This document shows, piece by piece, positions 26,443-35,574 of a stretch of 64,000 nucleotides of DNA. The stretch is from Labrenzia sp. PHM005 (GTDB lineage: Bacteria; Pseudomonadota; Alphaproteobacteria; Rhizobiales; Stappiaceae), in assembly GCF_006517275.1 (NCBI RefSeq), contig NZ_CP041191.1:1979001-2043000 (forward strand), written 5' to 3'. The first letter of the stretch is position 1; every line of letters begins with the position of its first letter. Under the pieces are notes generated by a model that ran no database searches, was not told the origin of the DNA, and worked only from the letters and a program-made list of their open reading frames with translations. Both the position numbers and the translations under genes were made by a program.

Positions 26443-27363
26443 TTATTGAGCGGCCACCAATTCGATCGGGGTCTTGACCCAGCCTTTGAGTTCATTGCCG
26501 CCAGCGACAACTTCCAGCGCTAGATCAATGGAGTTCGCGGCCATGTCGGTACCGAACTGATCTACGGTTGCCAGCATGCGGCCGTCTTCGATCATCGGGC
26601 CGACAGCCGGGATGTTGTCGAAGCCGACAACCAGAATGTCTTTGCGACCTGCGCTTTCAAGCGCCTTGACCACGCCAATTGCCATGGAGTCGTTTGCTGC
26701 CATCACGCCCTGGATATCCGGATGAGCGGTCAGCATGTTCGAAAAGACTGTGTTGGCTTCTTCTGTTTCCCAATGAGCTGTCCGGCTGTCGAGAAGGTCC
26801 AGCTTGTATTCAGAAACTGAATCTTCAAAGCCCATACGGCGCTGGTTGGCGTTGTCTGCGCCCGGGTTGCCTTCAATGATGACGACTTTGCCGCCTTCAC
26901 CCAGGGTCTTGCCAAGGGCATCACCGGCCAGTTTTGCGCCGCCACGGTTGTCCGGGCCAACAAAGGCCAGCTCGACGCCCTGCTGCTTCTTGGCATCTTC
27001 GTCAAGCGCCACATCGAAGTTCACGACAACGATCCCGGCCTTCATCGCCTTCTTCAGCGGACGCACCATCGCGCGGGAATCAGCGGGCGCAACGACGATG
27101 GCATCGACACCTTGTGTGATGAAGTTCTCGACCGCGTTGATTTGTGATTCAAAGTCGGTTTCGTTCTGCATGCCAACAGCCAGCAGTTCGTAGTCGCCGC
27201 GCTTTTCCTGGTGCGCTTGTGCGCCAGCCATCATGTTCTGAAAGAACTCATTGGCTAGTGATTTCATGATCAGACCGACTTTTGGTTTGTCGTCCGCCAT
27301 GGCGGTTCCAGCAAGCAAAGCGAGACCGGTCGCTGCGGCTGCAGCGAGTTTAAAAAGTTTCAT
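26443..27363 (-). CDS. rbsB: Ribose-type ABC transporter substrate-binding protein
   Basis: A 306-residue periplasmic sugar-binding protein. The signal peptide ends near TAMADDK (residue 23). The mature chain has PKVGLIMKSLANEFFQNMM, FITQGVDAIVVAPAD and GVMAANDSMAIGVVKAL, typical of the RbsB/peripla_BP_4 group. The start at 27363 follows GGGAGGAAAAC; an upstream in-frame start adds non-signal residues. It is first in the operon and lies downstream of a LacI-type operator. Ribose is the best guess from rbsK; other pentoses or polyols are possible. Confidence 0.9.
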   Translation of the reverse strand: MKLFKLAAAAATGLALLAGTAMADDKPKVGLIMKSLANEFFQNMMAGAQAHQEKRGDYELLAVGMQNETDFESQINAVENFITQGVDAIVVAPADSRAMVRPLKKAMKAGIVVVNFDVALDEDAKKQQGVELAFVGPDNRGGAKLAGDALGKTLGEGGKVVIIEGNPGADNANQRRMGFEDSVSEYKLDLLDSRTAHWETEEANTVFSNMLTAHPDIQGVMAANDSMAIGVVKALESAGRKDILVVGFDNIPAVGPMIEDGRMLATVDQFGTDMAANSIDLALEVVAGGNELKGWVKTPIELVAAQ

Positions 27364-27455
27364 GTTTTCCTCCCAAAGAAGACTGCCGCCCTTCGATCCG
27401 GACTTGCAGATGAACAGGCCCGATATTGAAAGCACGTCACATTTTGAGCGTCAAT

Positions 27456-27469
27456 ATGAAACGTTTCAT
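27456..27469. promoter_or_regulatory. LacI-family operator at the rbs promoter
   Basis: ATGAAACGTTTCAT is a perfect 14-bp palindrome with the central CG and GAAACGTTTC core typical of LacI/RbsR/PurR sites. It lies directly upstream of a reverse-strand TTGACG (27454-27449) that may be the -35, with TTCAAT (27430-27425) as a possible -10, 93 bp before rbsB. The surrounding 339-bp gap (27364-27702) is AT-rich and holds no convincing gene. Confidence 0.8.
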
Positions 27470-27702
27470 TTTTTTGAATGCATTCATATTTGGGCCAAAA
27501 ATTTCTATTGGAACCGAACGAGGGCAAACATGGTTTGGGGCCAAAATAGAGTTGTTAAAACAAAATTTTATGCCGATTGCCTGAGTTCTATGTTGTTGAG
27601 CGAAAGGGCGAAAAATATTTCTGAAAATAATTTAAGGCGAAGCTGCTGCGCTGGTGGAATTTGCCGGTGAAACGGATTTCTCCGGGGCGAAAATGCGTTG
27701 GC

Positions 27703-28584
27703 CTAATCAGCTAATTGCAATTCTTGGATCAGTTTTGCCAGTCCAGGGGCATTTTGGTTGGCCGAGGCGGTAACAGCACGGATTGGCCAGCGGAGTGTAG
27801 AGCGCAATGGAATACGAATAACATCGACGCCGGCAGTTGCGTTGAGGGTTTCTTCATCGACGATGGCGCGGCCAGCGCCTTGGCTGACCATCCAGATAAG
27901 TGCAGACTGCGTGCGTGCCGCTGCACGAGTCTCAAAGGATGCGCCAGCGTCGCTGAGCATTCGTTCCACAACCTGCCGGAATGGACTGTCGGCGGGGAGC
28001 ATGACCAAAGGTGCCTTTGCAAGAACCTCTGGTGTGATTTCTTTAAGATCCGCAAATGGGTCGTTTTCCGGCAAAATAGCGATCGGTTTCAGATCGGCCA
28101 ACACAGTTGTTTTCATGCTCGGCTCACCTGGATCGGAGGAAATAATCGCGCAATCGGCTTTCCCTTCTCTGAGGGCAGTGAGGGCGGCTTGTTCGCTCAT
28201 GACATCGACATCAAATCTCAAGTCAGGGAACCGTGCCATGAGCCTTCCAGCAGACGCCGCTACTCTGGTGTCAGCAATGGCTGGAACCGACACGACGCGG
28301 ATTAGGCCGCCAATTCCTGTCGATATTTTCTCGGCAGCTTCTAGCACACGTTGCAGACCCTGGTAATGCTGCTGCACCGCTTTGTGCAGACTATGGGCGG
28401 CTGCCGTTGGCTCAAACTTCTTTCCTGTTCGGTCAAATAGCGCGAGGCCCATCTCCGTTTCGATGTCGGCTACCGCCCGGCTGATCGCCGGTTGAGTGAT
28501 GTTAAGAGCCTCGGCAGCACGCCTTGTTGATTTCAGGCGGTATGCCATTTGGAAAAGTTCGATTTGGCGGGCTGAAATGCGCAT
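27703..28584 (-). CDS. cuyR: LysR-type regulator of cysteate desulfonation
   Basis: A 293-residue LysR regulator with N-terminal HTH (AAEALNITQPAISRAVADIE) and a C-terminal effector domain. The start at 28584 gives the usual MRISARQIELF opening. It diverges from the CuyZ-like sulfite exporter and CuyA-like lyase, the cuyRZA arrangement known in Ruegeria (Silicibacter) pomeroyi. A perfect T-N11-A inverted repeat (28586-28614) touches its start, suggesting autoregulation and control of cuyZA. The symbol is assigned from context. Confidence 0.75.
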   Translation of the reverse strand: MRISARQIELFQMAYRLKSTRRAAEALNITQPAISRAVADIETEMGLALFDRTGKKFEPTAAAHSLHKAVQQHYQGLQRVLEAAEKISTGIGGLIRVVSVPAIADTRVAASAGRLMARFPDLRFDVDVMSEQAALTALREGKADCAIISSDPGEPSMKTTVLADLKPIAILPENDPFADLKEITPEVLAKAPLVMLPADSPFRQVVERMLSDAGASFETRAAARTQSALIWMVSQGAGRAIVDEETLNATAGVDVIRIPLRSTLRWPIRAVTASANQNAPGLAKLIQELQLAD

Positions 28585-28585
28585 T

Positions 28586-28614
28586 TCTAATGATAACAAA
28601 ATTACATCATTAGA
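28586..28614. promoter_or_regulatory. LysR-type T-N11-A operator between cuyR and cuyZ
   Basis: TCTAATGAT, an 11-nt spacer, then ATCATTAGA: a perfect inverted repeat with 9-bp arms. T-N11-A symmetry is the standard LysR recognition pattern. It lies next to the cuyR start codon and about 70 bp upstream of cuyZ. Confidence 0.8.
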
Positions 28615-28684
28615 TACAGAAATATGATTTTCAAATAATCAATGTGTCCGGTAATTCTGACCTACGTTAGAGGGACAAGTTGTG

Positions 28685-29413
28685 ATGCTGCTGGATGTGT
28701 CCACATTGCTGATTGCGGTCTTTGCCGGATCCGTGCTTCAGGCGGGTGTCGGCATCGGTTTCAGCATTGTCGTGGCGCCGGTGATGATGATCAGCTTAGG
28801 CGTGACGACCGCTGTGCCGCTGCTGCTTCTGCTGAACACATTGGTGTCGGCAGCAGCAATCGATCTGCGCAGTTGGCCGCAAGAAACGGGCACGATCACA
28901 AGATCTATTCTGAGCGCCTTTGTGGGTATTTGCGCCGGCCTGACTGTCTATTCCTTGTTTTCCGAAGGCGCGCTTTTGCTGACCACAGCCGCGTTTCTGT
29001 TCTTTGGACTTGTTGTGAATTTCGTTCAGGTGCCGCCAGTCTTGGGGCGGCATGGTGCCGTCGCATTCTCCGGTGTCTCTGGATTGGCGACGGTTTGGAC
29101 GGCGACACCTGGCCCCTTGATCATTCTGGGTCTTTTGACTAGCGGGCGCAGTGCGCAGGAAGCGCGAGTCCTAGTGCAGCCGGTGGCTTTTGCCGGCTAT
29201 GGCGCTGCTTTTCTTCTGCACGGGGCCTTTAATGGTGCTTTGGTTTCCAACCCTTCCAGCATTGCGCCATTGGTTGTTGCGGCCATTGTTGGGGCACTGG
29301 CTGGCCGGGTCGCTGGAAAACATCTGCCGCAAAAACTAATCAAAACTGCAATCTGCGTGATTTCCGTGGCTGCCTGTGTGGCCCTGGTGCGCCAAGCCTA
29401 TCTATTGGGGTGA
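28685..29413 (+). CDS. cuyZ: TauE/SafE-family sulfite exporter (CuyZ-like)
   Basis: A 242-residue membrane protein of the TauE/SafE family with about seven to eight hydrophobic segments. Typical pieces are AVFAGSVLQAGVGIGFSIVV and VQPVAFAGYGAAFLLHGAF. In cuyRZA clusters this protein is proposed to export the sulfite released by cysteate sulfo-lyase. AGGGA lies 9 bp upstream of the ATG at 28685; a GTG at 28682 is also possible. Its stop overlaps the start of the lyase gene, linking the two. Confidence 0.78.
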   Translation: MLLDVSTLLIAVFAGSVLQAGVGIGFSIVVAPVMMISLGVTTAVPLLLLLNTLVSAAAIDLRSWPQETGTITRSILSAFVGICAGLTVYSLFSEGALLLTTAAFLFFGLVVNFVQVPPVLGRHGAVAFSGVSGLATVWTATPGPLIILGLLTSGRSAQEARVLVQPVAFAGYGAAFLLHGAFNGALVSNPSSIAPLVVAAIVGALAGRVAGKHLPQKLIKTAICVISVAACVALVRQAYLLG

Positions 29414-30441
29414 AACCGGTGACTTCAAAAAAGACAATTGATCAGTATTTGGGCCAGTTTTCCCGGGCAAAGCTGATGACCGGCTCTACACCTTTAGAGC
29501 CGCTGAACCGCTTGTCTGAATTGCTGGATATTGATCTTTGGATCAAACGGGATGATCTGACCGGCCTTGGTATGGGTGGCAACAAAACGCGGCAGTTGGA
29601 ATTCTATTTTGGCGAAGCGGTCGAGCAGAATGCCGACACCGTCTTGATAACCGGGGCCGTCCAGTCGAATTTTGTCCGCTCTGCCGCAGCTGCGGCCGCG
29701 CTGCTTGGAATGAAGTCCGTTCTGCAGCTTGAAGAGCGGGTGTCCGGAATGGGCGAGGCCTATTACCGCTCCGGAAATGTCCTGCTCGCAAAATTGCTTG
29801 GCGCCGAACACATGAGTTTTCCGGAAGGGGAAAACGAAGCCGGTGCGGACAATGCGCTGCATGAAAAAGCAGATCAGCTAAGGGCCGAGGGGCGCAACCC
29901 CTACATCATACATCTTGGCCTGGGCCACCCGCCTTTGGGGGCGCTCGGATATGTCGCTGGTGCCGGTGAGCTGGCGGGCCAGCTGGATGACTTTGATATT
30001 GCTGTTGTTCCGTCGGGCAGTGGTTCTACGCACGGTGGGTTTTTAACCGGTCTTCGATTGGCTGGCGTTTCGGCAGATGTATATGGCATTTGCGTGCGCC
30101 GCGATCAGGCTCAGCAAAGCCAGCGTATGCGTGTCGTTCTCGATAAATTGGCTGGGCTCTTGGGCTTGGAGCAAGGCCTGTCGGATGAGGACATCATCAC
30201 ATGGGACGGAGCCCTTGCACCAGGATACGGCCGTATTGGTGATCTCACACGAGATGCGCTGACAATGATGGCGCGTACCGAAGGGGTGTTCCTGGACCCA
30301 GTTTACACAGCCAAAACCTTTGCCGGACTTCTCGGTCTCCTCAAGGAGGGGCGGATCAAGCCTGGCCAGAAAGTTGTCATGGTCCACACCGGTGGTGTGC
30401 CCGCCTTGTTCGGGTACCAGGAGGAGCTGGACGTGGCCTGA
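29410..30441 (+). CDS. cuyA: PLP-dependent L-cysteate sulfo-lyase (CuyA-like)
   Basis: A 343-residue fold-type II PLP enzyme of the D-cysteine desulfhydrase/ACC deaminase family. PLP lysine K59 lies in GMGGNKTRQLEF; AVQSNFVRSAAAAAALLG and VPSGSGSTHGGFLTGL bind the cofactor phosphate. CuyA converts L-cysteate to pyruvate, sulfite and ammonium. D-cysteine desulfhydrase is the main alternative, but the overlapping sulfite exporter and divergent LysR gene reproduce cuyRZA and favour CuyA. The GTG start overlaps the cuyZ stop. Confidence 0.75.
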   Translation: MKPVTSKKTIDQYLGQFSRAKLMTGSTPLEPLNRLSELLDIDLWIKRDDLTGLGMGGNKTRQLEFYFGEAVEQNADTVLITGAVQSNFVRSAAAAAALLGMKSVLQLEERVSGMGEAYYRSGNVLLAKLLGAEHMSFPEGENEAGADNALHEKADQLRAEGRNPYIIHLGLGHPPLGALGYVAGAGELAGQLDDFDIAVVPSGSGSTHGGFLTGLRLAGVSADVYGICVRRDQAQQSQRMRVVLDKLAGLLGLEQGLSDEDIITWDGALAPGYGRIGDLTRDALTMMARTEGVFLDPVYTAKTFAGLLGLLKEGRIKPGQKVVMVHTGGVPALFGYQEELDVA

Positions 30442-30491
30442 CGTCTTAGACCTTTCCGCAATAGGGATAGGTCCTTCGTCCGAGACCCAAG

Positions 30492-30511
30492 TCCGGCAGG
30501 TGACTGCCGGA
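30492..30511. repeat. Inverted repeat between cuyA and the TAXI gene
   Basis: TCCGGCAG / CTGCCGGA form a perfect 8-bp stem with a GTGA loop. No T run follows, so it is not a classical terminator; it may end or stabilise the cuyZA message. Confidence 0.4.
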
Positions 30512-30563
30512 ACAACAAGAAAACGGGCCGGACACACTCAAAACCTTCCAGAAGGAGACGATG

Positions 30564-31523
30564 ATGAGAACGAGATTACTCCCGGCCCTTGTTGCCGCCT
30601 TAACGCTATCATCCGGTGTTGCCGCAGAAGAGTTTGTCACCATTGGAACCGGTGGTGTGACTGGGGTCTATTATCCGACCGGCGGCTCAATCTGTCGGCT
30701 TGTAAACAAGAATCGTAAGGACACAGGCGTCCGCTGCACCGTGGAATCGACCGGTGGGTCGGTTTACAACATCAATACGATCCGCGCTGGCGAGTTGGAG
30801 TTTGGTGTTGCCCAGTCTGATTGGCAGTTCCATGCCTATAACGGTACATCGAAGTTCAAAGAAGCGGGGCCGTTCAAGCATCTGCGGTCAGTGTTTTCTG
30901 TTCATGCAGAACCGTTCAACGTGATGGTACGCAAGGACGCCGGCATCGATAGTTTTGATGATTTGGCAGGCAAGCGGGTCAATGTCGGCAATCCAGGATC
31001 CGGCCAGCGCGGCACCATGGAAGTTCTGATGGACGCCAAAGGCTGGACAATGGACACGTTTTCAATGGCAGCGGAGCTTCGGTCCGCCGAACAGTCCAGC
31101 GCGCTGTGCGACAATCAGATTGATGCCTTTGTCATAACCGCCGGACACCCGTCAGGCAATCTCACAGAAGCGGCCACGACATGTGATGCCAAGCTGGTTC
31201 CGGTGACAGGCGAAGCGGTCGACAAGCTTGTTTCTGATAACTCCTACTACCGGTCCGCTACCATTCCTGGCGGCATGTACCGCGGAACGGATGGCGCTGT
31301 GGAGACCTTCGGGGTCGGCGCGACTTTGGTGACATCTGCCAATGTGTCAGATGAAGCTGTCTACGCGCTCGTCTCGGCGGTCTTCAACAACTTCGATGCA
31401 TTCCGCAAATTCCATCCTGCTTTTGCCAATTTGAGCAAACAAGACATGGTCTCGGCCAGCTTGTCTGCGCCGCTGCATCCCGGCGCCGAGAAGTTTTACC
31501 GCGAGCAAGGTCTCATCGACTAA
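30564..31523 (+). CDS. TAXI-family TRAP transporter solute-binding protein
   Basis: A 319-residue periplasmic protein with a signal peptide (cleavage near GVAAEE). The opening IGTGGVTGVYYPTGGSICRL is the hallmark of TAXI binding proteins, and VGNPGSGQRGTMEVLMDAKG is also typical. The start at 30564 is preferred over 30561 for spacing to AAGGAG. TAXI proteins normally work with a fused DctQM membrane protein, but none lies in this window, so the partner must be elsewhere. Next to cuyA it may bind cysteate or another sulfonate. That is inference. Confidence 0.85.
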   Translation: MRTRLLPALVAALTLSSGVAAEEFVTIGTGGVTGVYYPTGGSICRLVNKNRKDTGVRCTVESTGGSVYNINTIRAGELEFGVAQSDWQFHAYNGTSKFKEAGPFKHLRSVFSVHAEPFNVMVRKDAGIDSFDDLAGKRVNVGNPGSGQRGTMEVLMDAKGWTMDTFSMAAELRSAEQSSALCDNQIDAFVITAGHPSGNLTEAATTCDAKLVPVTGEAVDKLVSDNSYYRSATIPGGMYRGTDGAVETFGVGATLVTSANVSDEAVYALVSAVFNNFDAFRKFHPAFANLSKQDMVSASLSAPLHPGAEKFYREQGLID

Positions 31524-31802
31524 AAACTAAGAAGAGAAGGTCTGCCTTGGTTTGCTGGCAAAATGGGTTCAGTTGATCCCACTTCATTCAATTGGTTTTC
31601 GAAAATCCCTTTTGTGGCCGGATTGTATTGCAGCCCAATCCGGCTCGGGGGCATGGACTGGAATCTATTGAGTGAACTGACATCCGTTTTACCAGCAATT
31701 TCAGGCAGACCTTCCAGATTTCTTCCCTCAACTCCCGCCCGGTGAATTCAACGGTGATTTGCCGACCGAAATCACCAGGCGCTTCTTTTGACTGGATTAC
31801 AT

Positions 31803-32570
31803 CTAGCGCCCCATCCAGCCGCCATCGACGGTCAGGATTGTCCCATGGACGTAGTTGGAGGCCTCGGAAGCGAGAAAGACGACGGGGCCAGCCAAGTCCT
31901 CCGGATTGCCCCAGCGGCCGGCCGGAATGCGGTCCAGAATGGACTTGGAGCGGACAGGATCATCGCGCAGAGCCTGAGTGTTGTCTGTGGCGATATACCC
32001 AGGGGCAATCGCATTCACATTAACACCGTGTCCGGCCCACTCATTTGCAAACGCTTTGGTCAGTTGGGCAATGCCGCCTTTGGACGCCGAATATCCTGGA
32101 ACGGTAATCCCACCCTGAAAACTCAGGAGCGAGGCGGTGAAGATGATCTTGCCGCTGCCGCGCCCAACCATACCTCGGCCAATTTCACGGGTCAGGCGGA
32201 ACTGCGACGATAGATTGACTTCGATGACCTCATCCCAATCGTCGTCCGAATGTTCTGCTGCTGGAGCGCGTTTGATGGTGCCGGAGTTGTTGACCAGAAT
32301 GTCCACCCGATCAAAGTCAGAACGGACTTTATTGGCAAACTCCAAGACCTGATCTTTCTCGGAAAAGTCGCACTGGTAGCCGGTGAAGTTCCGCCCTAAG
32401 GCCTTAATGTCACTTTGAACATCGCTGCCCTTCGGGTCCAGTGTTGCGCTGACGCCGATGATGTCGGCTCCGGCCTTGGCCAGGGCATTTGCCATCGCCC
32501 GGCCAAGACCGCGTTTGCAACCGGAAACCAAGGCGATTTTTCCGGAAAGATCAAATGTCGTATCAGTCAT
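31803..32570 (-). CDS. kduD: 2-deoxy-D-gluconate 3-dehydrogenase / 2-keto-3-deoxygluconate oxidoreductase
   Basis: A 255-residue classical short-chain dehydrogenase. The cofactor loop is SGCKRGLGRAMA, NNSGTIKRAPA follows, and the active site has SLLSFQGGITVPGYSASKGG with Tyr and Lys in YSASK. RAPAAEHSDDDWDEVIEVNL and YIATDNTQALRDD are characteristic of KduD. It reduces 5-keto-4-deoxyuronate isomers to 2-keto-3-deoxygluconate. It is last in the operon dctP-dctQ-dctM-kduD and pairs with kduI on the other side of the TRAP genes. The 279 bp upstream (31524-31802) show no gene. Confidence 0.88.
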   Translation of the reverse strand: MTDTTFDLSGKIALVSGCKRGLGRAMANALAKAGADIIGVSATLDPKGSDVQSDIKALGRNFTGYQCDFSEKDQVLEFANKVRSDFDRVDILVNNSGTIKRAPAAEHSDDDWDEVIEVNLSSQFRLTREIGRGMVGRGSGKIIFTASLLSFQGGITVPGYSASKGGIAQLTKAFANEWAGHGVNVNAIAPGYIATDNTQALRDDPVRSKSILDRIPAGRWGNPEDLAGPVVFLASEASNYVHGTILTVDGGWMGR

Positions 32571-32591
32571 TCAGAGTACCTGTTTTGGCCG

Positions 32592-33869
32592 TTACCGGTA
32601 AACCGCTGTCGGTAGCCACATGGAGAGTTCGGGGACAAACGTCAGGGTGAGCAGCACCAGAACCAGAGGGATCAGGAAGGGGGCTGTTGCCGTAAAGCAG
32701 CGCTCAAATGGCACATCGGAGACCTTGGAAAGCACGTAGAGCACCAGCCCGACCGGTGGCGTCAAAAGCCCGATCATCAGGTTGAGGATCAAGATGATGC
32801 CGAAGTGAACCGGATCGACCCCAACCTGCATGGCGACCGGCAGCAGCACGGGCGTCAGGATGGTGATTGCAGCCAGCGTCTCCATAAAACAGCCGACAAT
32901 CAGCACGATCAGCATGATGATCAAGAGAATGGCAATCTTGCCGTCAACAAAGGTCAGCAAGTTTTGCGCAAACATCTGGGCGACCTGATTGGCCGTCAGG
33001 ATCCAGGCAAAGATTGCTGACGCGGCCACGATCAGCATGATCGACGCGGTGGTTTCGACCGTGTCCATGGACACCCGGAGCAACCGCTTGGCATTGAGCG
33101 TGCGGTAGACCACCAACCCCAGAAAGGCTGAATAAGCCACAGCTGCAATGGCAGCTTCGGTTGGGGTAAAGATACCGGTCAGAATGCCGCCGACGATGAT
33201 TAAGGGAGTGAACAGCGGCAACAGGGCATTGCCGAGCGCTTTGATAAAAGCTTTAACCTGGAAACGCTCATCGCGCGGGTAGTTTCTGATTTTTGCGTAG
33301 AAGGCGACCATAACCATCAGGGCCATCGCCATGATGAGGCCGGGAATGAGCCCAGCCGCAAAAAGCTGGCCGATCGACGTGTCGGAGATCACCCCGTAAA
33401 CGACAAGCGGCAGGGAGGGCGGAATGATTGGCCCGATGGTCGAAGAGGCTGCTGTGACACCAACGGAAAAATCCGTGTCGTAGCCGGCCTCGCGCATGGC
33501 CTTGATTTCAATGTTGCCGAGCCCGCCGGCATCGGCCACCGCCGCACCCGACATGCCAGCAAAGACAACACTGGCGCCGACATTCACGTGGCCGAGACCG
33601 CCATACATCCAGCCGACCGTTGCCCGGGCAAAAGCAAAGATGCGGGAGGTGATCCCAGCGGAATTCATCAGGTGCCCGGCCATGATGAAGAAGGGCACGG
33701 CGATCAACGGGAAAGAGTTGATGCCGTTGACCATGTTGTGCAGCACCACGACATCCGGCAGGCCAGACATCATGATGAACACCAGAGAGGCAACGCCAAG
33801 TGCCACGGCAACCGGCGCACCGGCAATCAAAAGGGCAAACAATATTACGAACAGCAGCACTAAAGCCAT
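32592..33869 (-). CDS. dctM: TRAP transporter large permease (DctM)
   Basis: A 425-residue membrane protein with about 12 hydrophobic segments. ALGVASLVFIMMSGLPDVVV, FPLIAVPFFIMAGHLMNSAG and GPIIPPSLPLVVYGVISDTS are DctM hallmarks. It carries out sodium-dependent solute entry together with DctQ. It lies 16 bp after dctQ. With KduD and KduI next to it, the substrate is probably an unsaturated or free uronate. Confidence 0.93.
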   Translation of the reverse strand: MALVLLFVILFALLIAGAPVAVALGVASLVFIMMSGLPDVVVLHNMVNGINSFPLIAVPFFIMAGHLMNSAGITSRIFAFARATVGWMYGGLGHVNVGASVVFAGMSGAAVADAGGLGNIEIKAMREAGYDTDFSVGVTAASSTIGPIIPPSLPLVVYGVISDTSIGQLFAAGLIPGLIMAMALMVMVAFYAKIRNYPRDERFQVKAFIKALGNALLPLFTPLIIVGGILTGIFTPTEAAIAAVAYSAFLGLVVYRTLNAKRLLRVSMDTVETTASIMLIVAASAIFAWILTANQVAQMFAQNLLTFVDGKIAILLIIMLIVLIVGCFMETLAAITILTPVLLPVAMQVGVDPVHFGIILILNLMIGLLTPPVGLVLYVLSKVSDVPFERCFTATAPFLIPLVLVLLTLTFVPELSMWLPTAVYR

Positions 33870-33885
33870 GTTCAGTCTCCTGTTC

Positions 33886-34506
33886 TCAGCGATCTATCGC
33901 GTCGTGAAGGGAATGTTCTTCTAATTCGCGCAGCACATCTTCCGGCTGCTGCCGGACTTTGCGGATGAGCCAGAGCGCGGAATAAACGGCCATGATGGCC
34001 AGAGCTGCACAGACGGACCAATAAAGCAGGCTTTTCGGGATCTCGACCGAGGCCATTTTGGTCCGGGTCTTTTGGGCGAGCAGAACTGCGAGATAGGCGA
34101 GATACCCAAAGAACAGCGTCGACAGCAATTCCATCGCAACCGCGAGCCACTTGCCGGCTTTTGGGCTCAGATACCGGTAGAAGAACTCTAGAAAGATGTG
34201 CGTGCCCTTGCGGGTCACGGAGATGCCGCCAAAAAAACCGACTACGATCAGCATGTAACGGGCGATTTCCTCCGTCCAGGCCAGGCTGTCATTGAGAACG
34301 TATCTGGTAAAAAACTGCAGGAACACGATGGCCGCCAGTGCCCAGATGGCGATTAGGCCGGGTAAGTCGGCAATGCCGAAATCCGAGATGTCCGTGCCGG
34401 TATCGGCGAACGTGATTTCCGGTGGGGGTGAAGCCGCTGCCCCATTTGAACCACTGTCAGGGAGCGCCTCGGCGGCGCCTCCATCCTGTTCATGAGTCAT
34501 ACTCAT
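33886..34506 (-). CDS. dctQ: TRAP transporter small permease (DctQ)
   Basis: A 206-residue protein with a Pro/Ala-rich 45-residue N-terminal extension and then four membrane helices. FLQFFTRYVLNDSLAWTEEI and RYMLIVVGFFGGISVTRKGTH are the DctQ signature. It bridges DctP and DctM. The extension is longer than usual, and the ATG two codons later is also possible. Confidence 0.9.
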   Translation of the reverse strand: MSMTHEQDGGAAEALPDSGSNGAAASPPPEITFADTGTDISDFGIADLPGLIAIWALAAIVFLQFFTRYVLNDSLAWTEEIARYMLIVVGFFGGISVTRKGTHIFLEFFYRYLSPKAGKWLAVAMELLSTLFFGYLAYLAVLLAQKTRTKMASVEIPKSLLYWSVCAALAIMAVYSALWLIRKVRQQPEDVLRELEEHSLHDAIDR

Positions 34507-34530
34507 CTGCTTGTGTCCTGCACTGTTTTC

Positions 34531-35499
34531 TTAGAGAGCGCCAAGACGCTCGAAGTGCTCCATCGTATAGGGTACACCGTCACCGGTCAGCAGAGGGCGG
34601 ACCGCATCCTGGAACGGTTTTTGATCCACTTCGTTGACGGTAATGCCTTGTTCCGTGAACCAGGCGACAAGCTCTTGTTCAGACTGGTAAATCGTCCGGG
34701 AGGCTTTCATGGCTGCCTCGTCCAGGATTTCCCGGACCGCAGCTTCATCATCGGCAAGCTGGGACAGAGCGTGGTCGGACGCAATCACCAGGAGGGAGTT
34801 CAGGATGTGGCCGGTCAAGTTGATGTTGGACTGAACCTCATAGAACTTCTTGAACTTGATCGTTGGCAGCGGATTTTCCTGCGCATCGACCACGCCTTGC
34901 TGGAGCGCGAGATAAACTTCGGAAAAGGCCATTGGCGTCGGGTTGGCATCCACCGCATTTGGGAACATCAGCATCAGCGGGGAATTTGGAACACGGATCT
35001 TCAGTCCTTTCATATCCGCCGGCGTCAGGATCGGTTTGTTCGAAGTCACATGGCGCTGACCGTAATAAACCAGTCCGAGAACGTGGTTGCCGGTCGCGTC
35101 GTTGTAGCCCGCGGACAGTTCGGAGAAGAGGTCGCTCTCACGGTACTTCAGCCAGTGGTTCCAGCCGCGCATGATGAAGGGATAATCTGAAATCGCGATC
35201 GGGCCGTAATACCGTTCCACGAAGCTCGGGCCGGTGTAGATGATGTCCACCGCGCCAATGCCAAGGCCTTCGTTGATCTCGACTTCCTTGCCAAGGGATG
35301 ATGCCGGAAACACTTTGATCTCCACCCGGCCATCTGTGCGCTTGGCCACTTCCTCTGCCGCCCATTCGGCAACCTCGTGATAGGCCGAGCCGGTTTCATA
35401 AACATGCGCCCACTTCAATTCGGCGGCGAGTGCCGTCCCTGTGGCGGCCAGAGCTGAAAAGCTTACGGCAAGCGCCGATGCAAAATTGCGTAGTGACAT
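34531..35499 (-). CDS. dctP: TRAP transporter solute-binding protein (DctP)
   Basis: A 322-residue DctP-family binding protein. The start at 35499 gives a good signal peptide (cleavage near ALAAELK) and follows GGGAGGACTTAGGA; longer in-frame versions lack a signal. AYHEVAEWAAEEVAKRTDGR, the Arg motif in MKGLKIRVPNSPLM and QQGVVDAQENPLP are conserved. It is first in the operon with dctQ, dctM and kduD. Uronate is the likely ligand. Confidence 0.92.
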   Translation of the reverse strand: MSLRNFASALAVSFSALAATGTALAAELKWAHVYETGSAYHEVAEWAAEEVAKRTDGRVEIKVFPASSLGKEVEINEGLGIGAVDIIYTGPSFVERYYGPIAISDYPFIMRGWNHWLKYRESDLFSELSAGYNDATGNHVLGLVYYGQRHVTSNKPILTPADMKGLKIRVPNSPLMLMFPNAVDANPTPMAFSEVYLALQQGVVDAQENPLPTIKFKKFYEVQSNINLTGHILNSLLVIASDHALSQLADDEAAVREILDEAAMKASRTIYQSEQELVAWFTEQGITVNEVDQKPFQDAVRPLLTGDGVPYTMEHFERLGAL

Positions 35500-35574
35500 T
35501 CCTAAGTCCTCCCAAATCACCGGAAGCTGCAAAACCGATCTCGCAGAATTCCGGCCGTTGATTTCAACTAGAAT

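Noticed and set aside
31524..31802. Short frames in the gap between the TAXI gene and kduD
   Set aside because: No ribosome site, no recognisable protein and mixed codon use; treated as non-coding.
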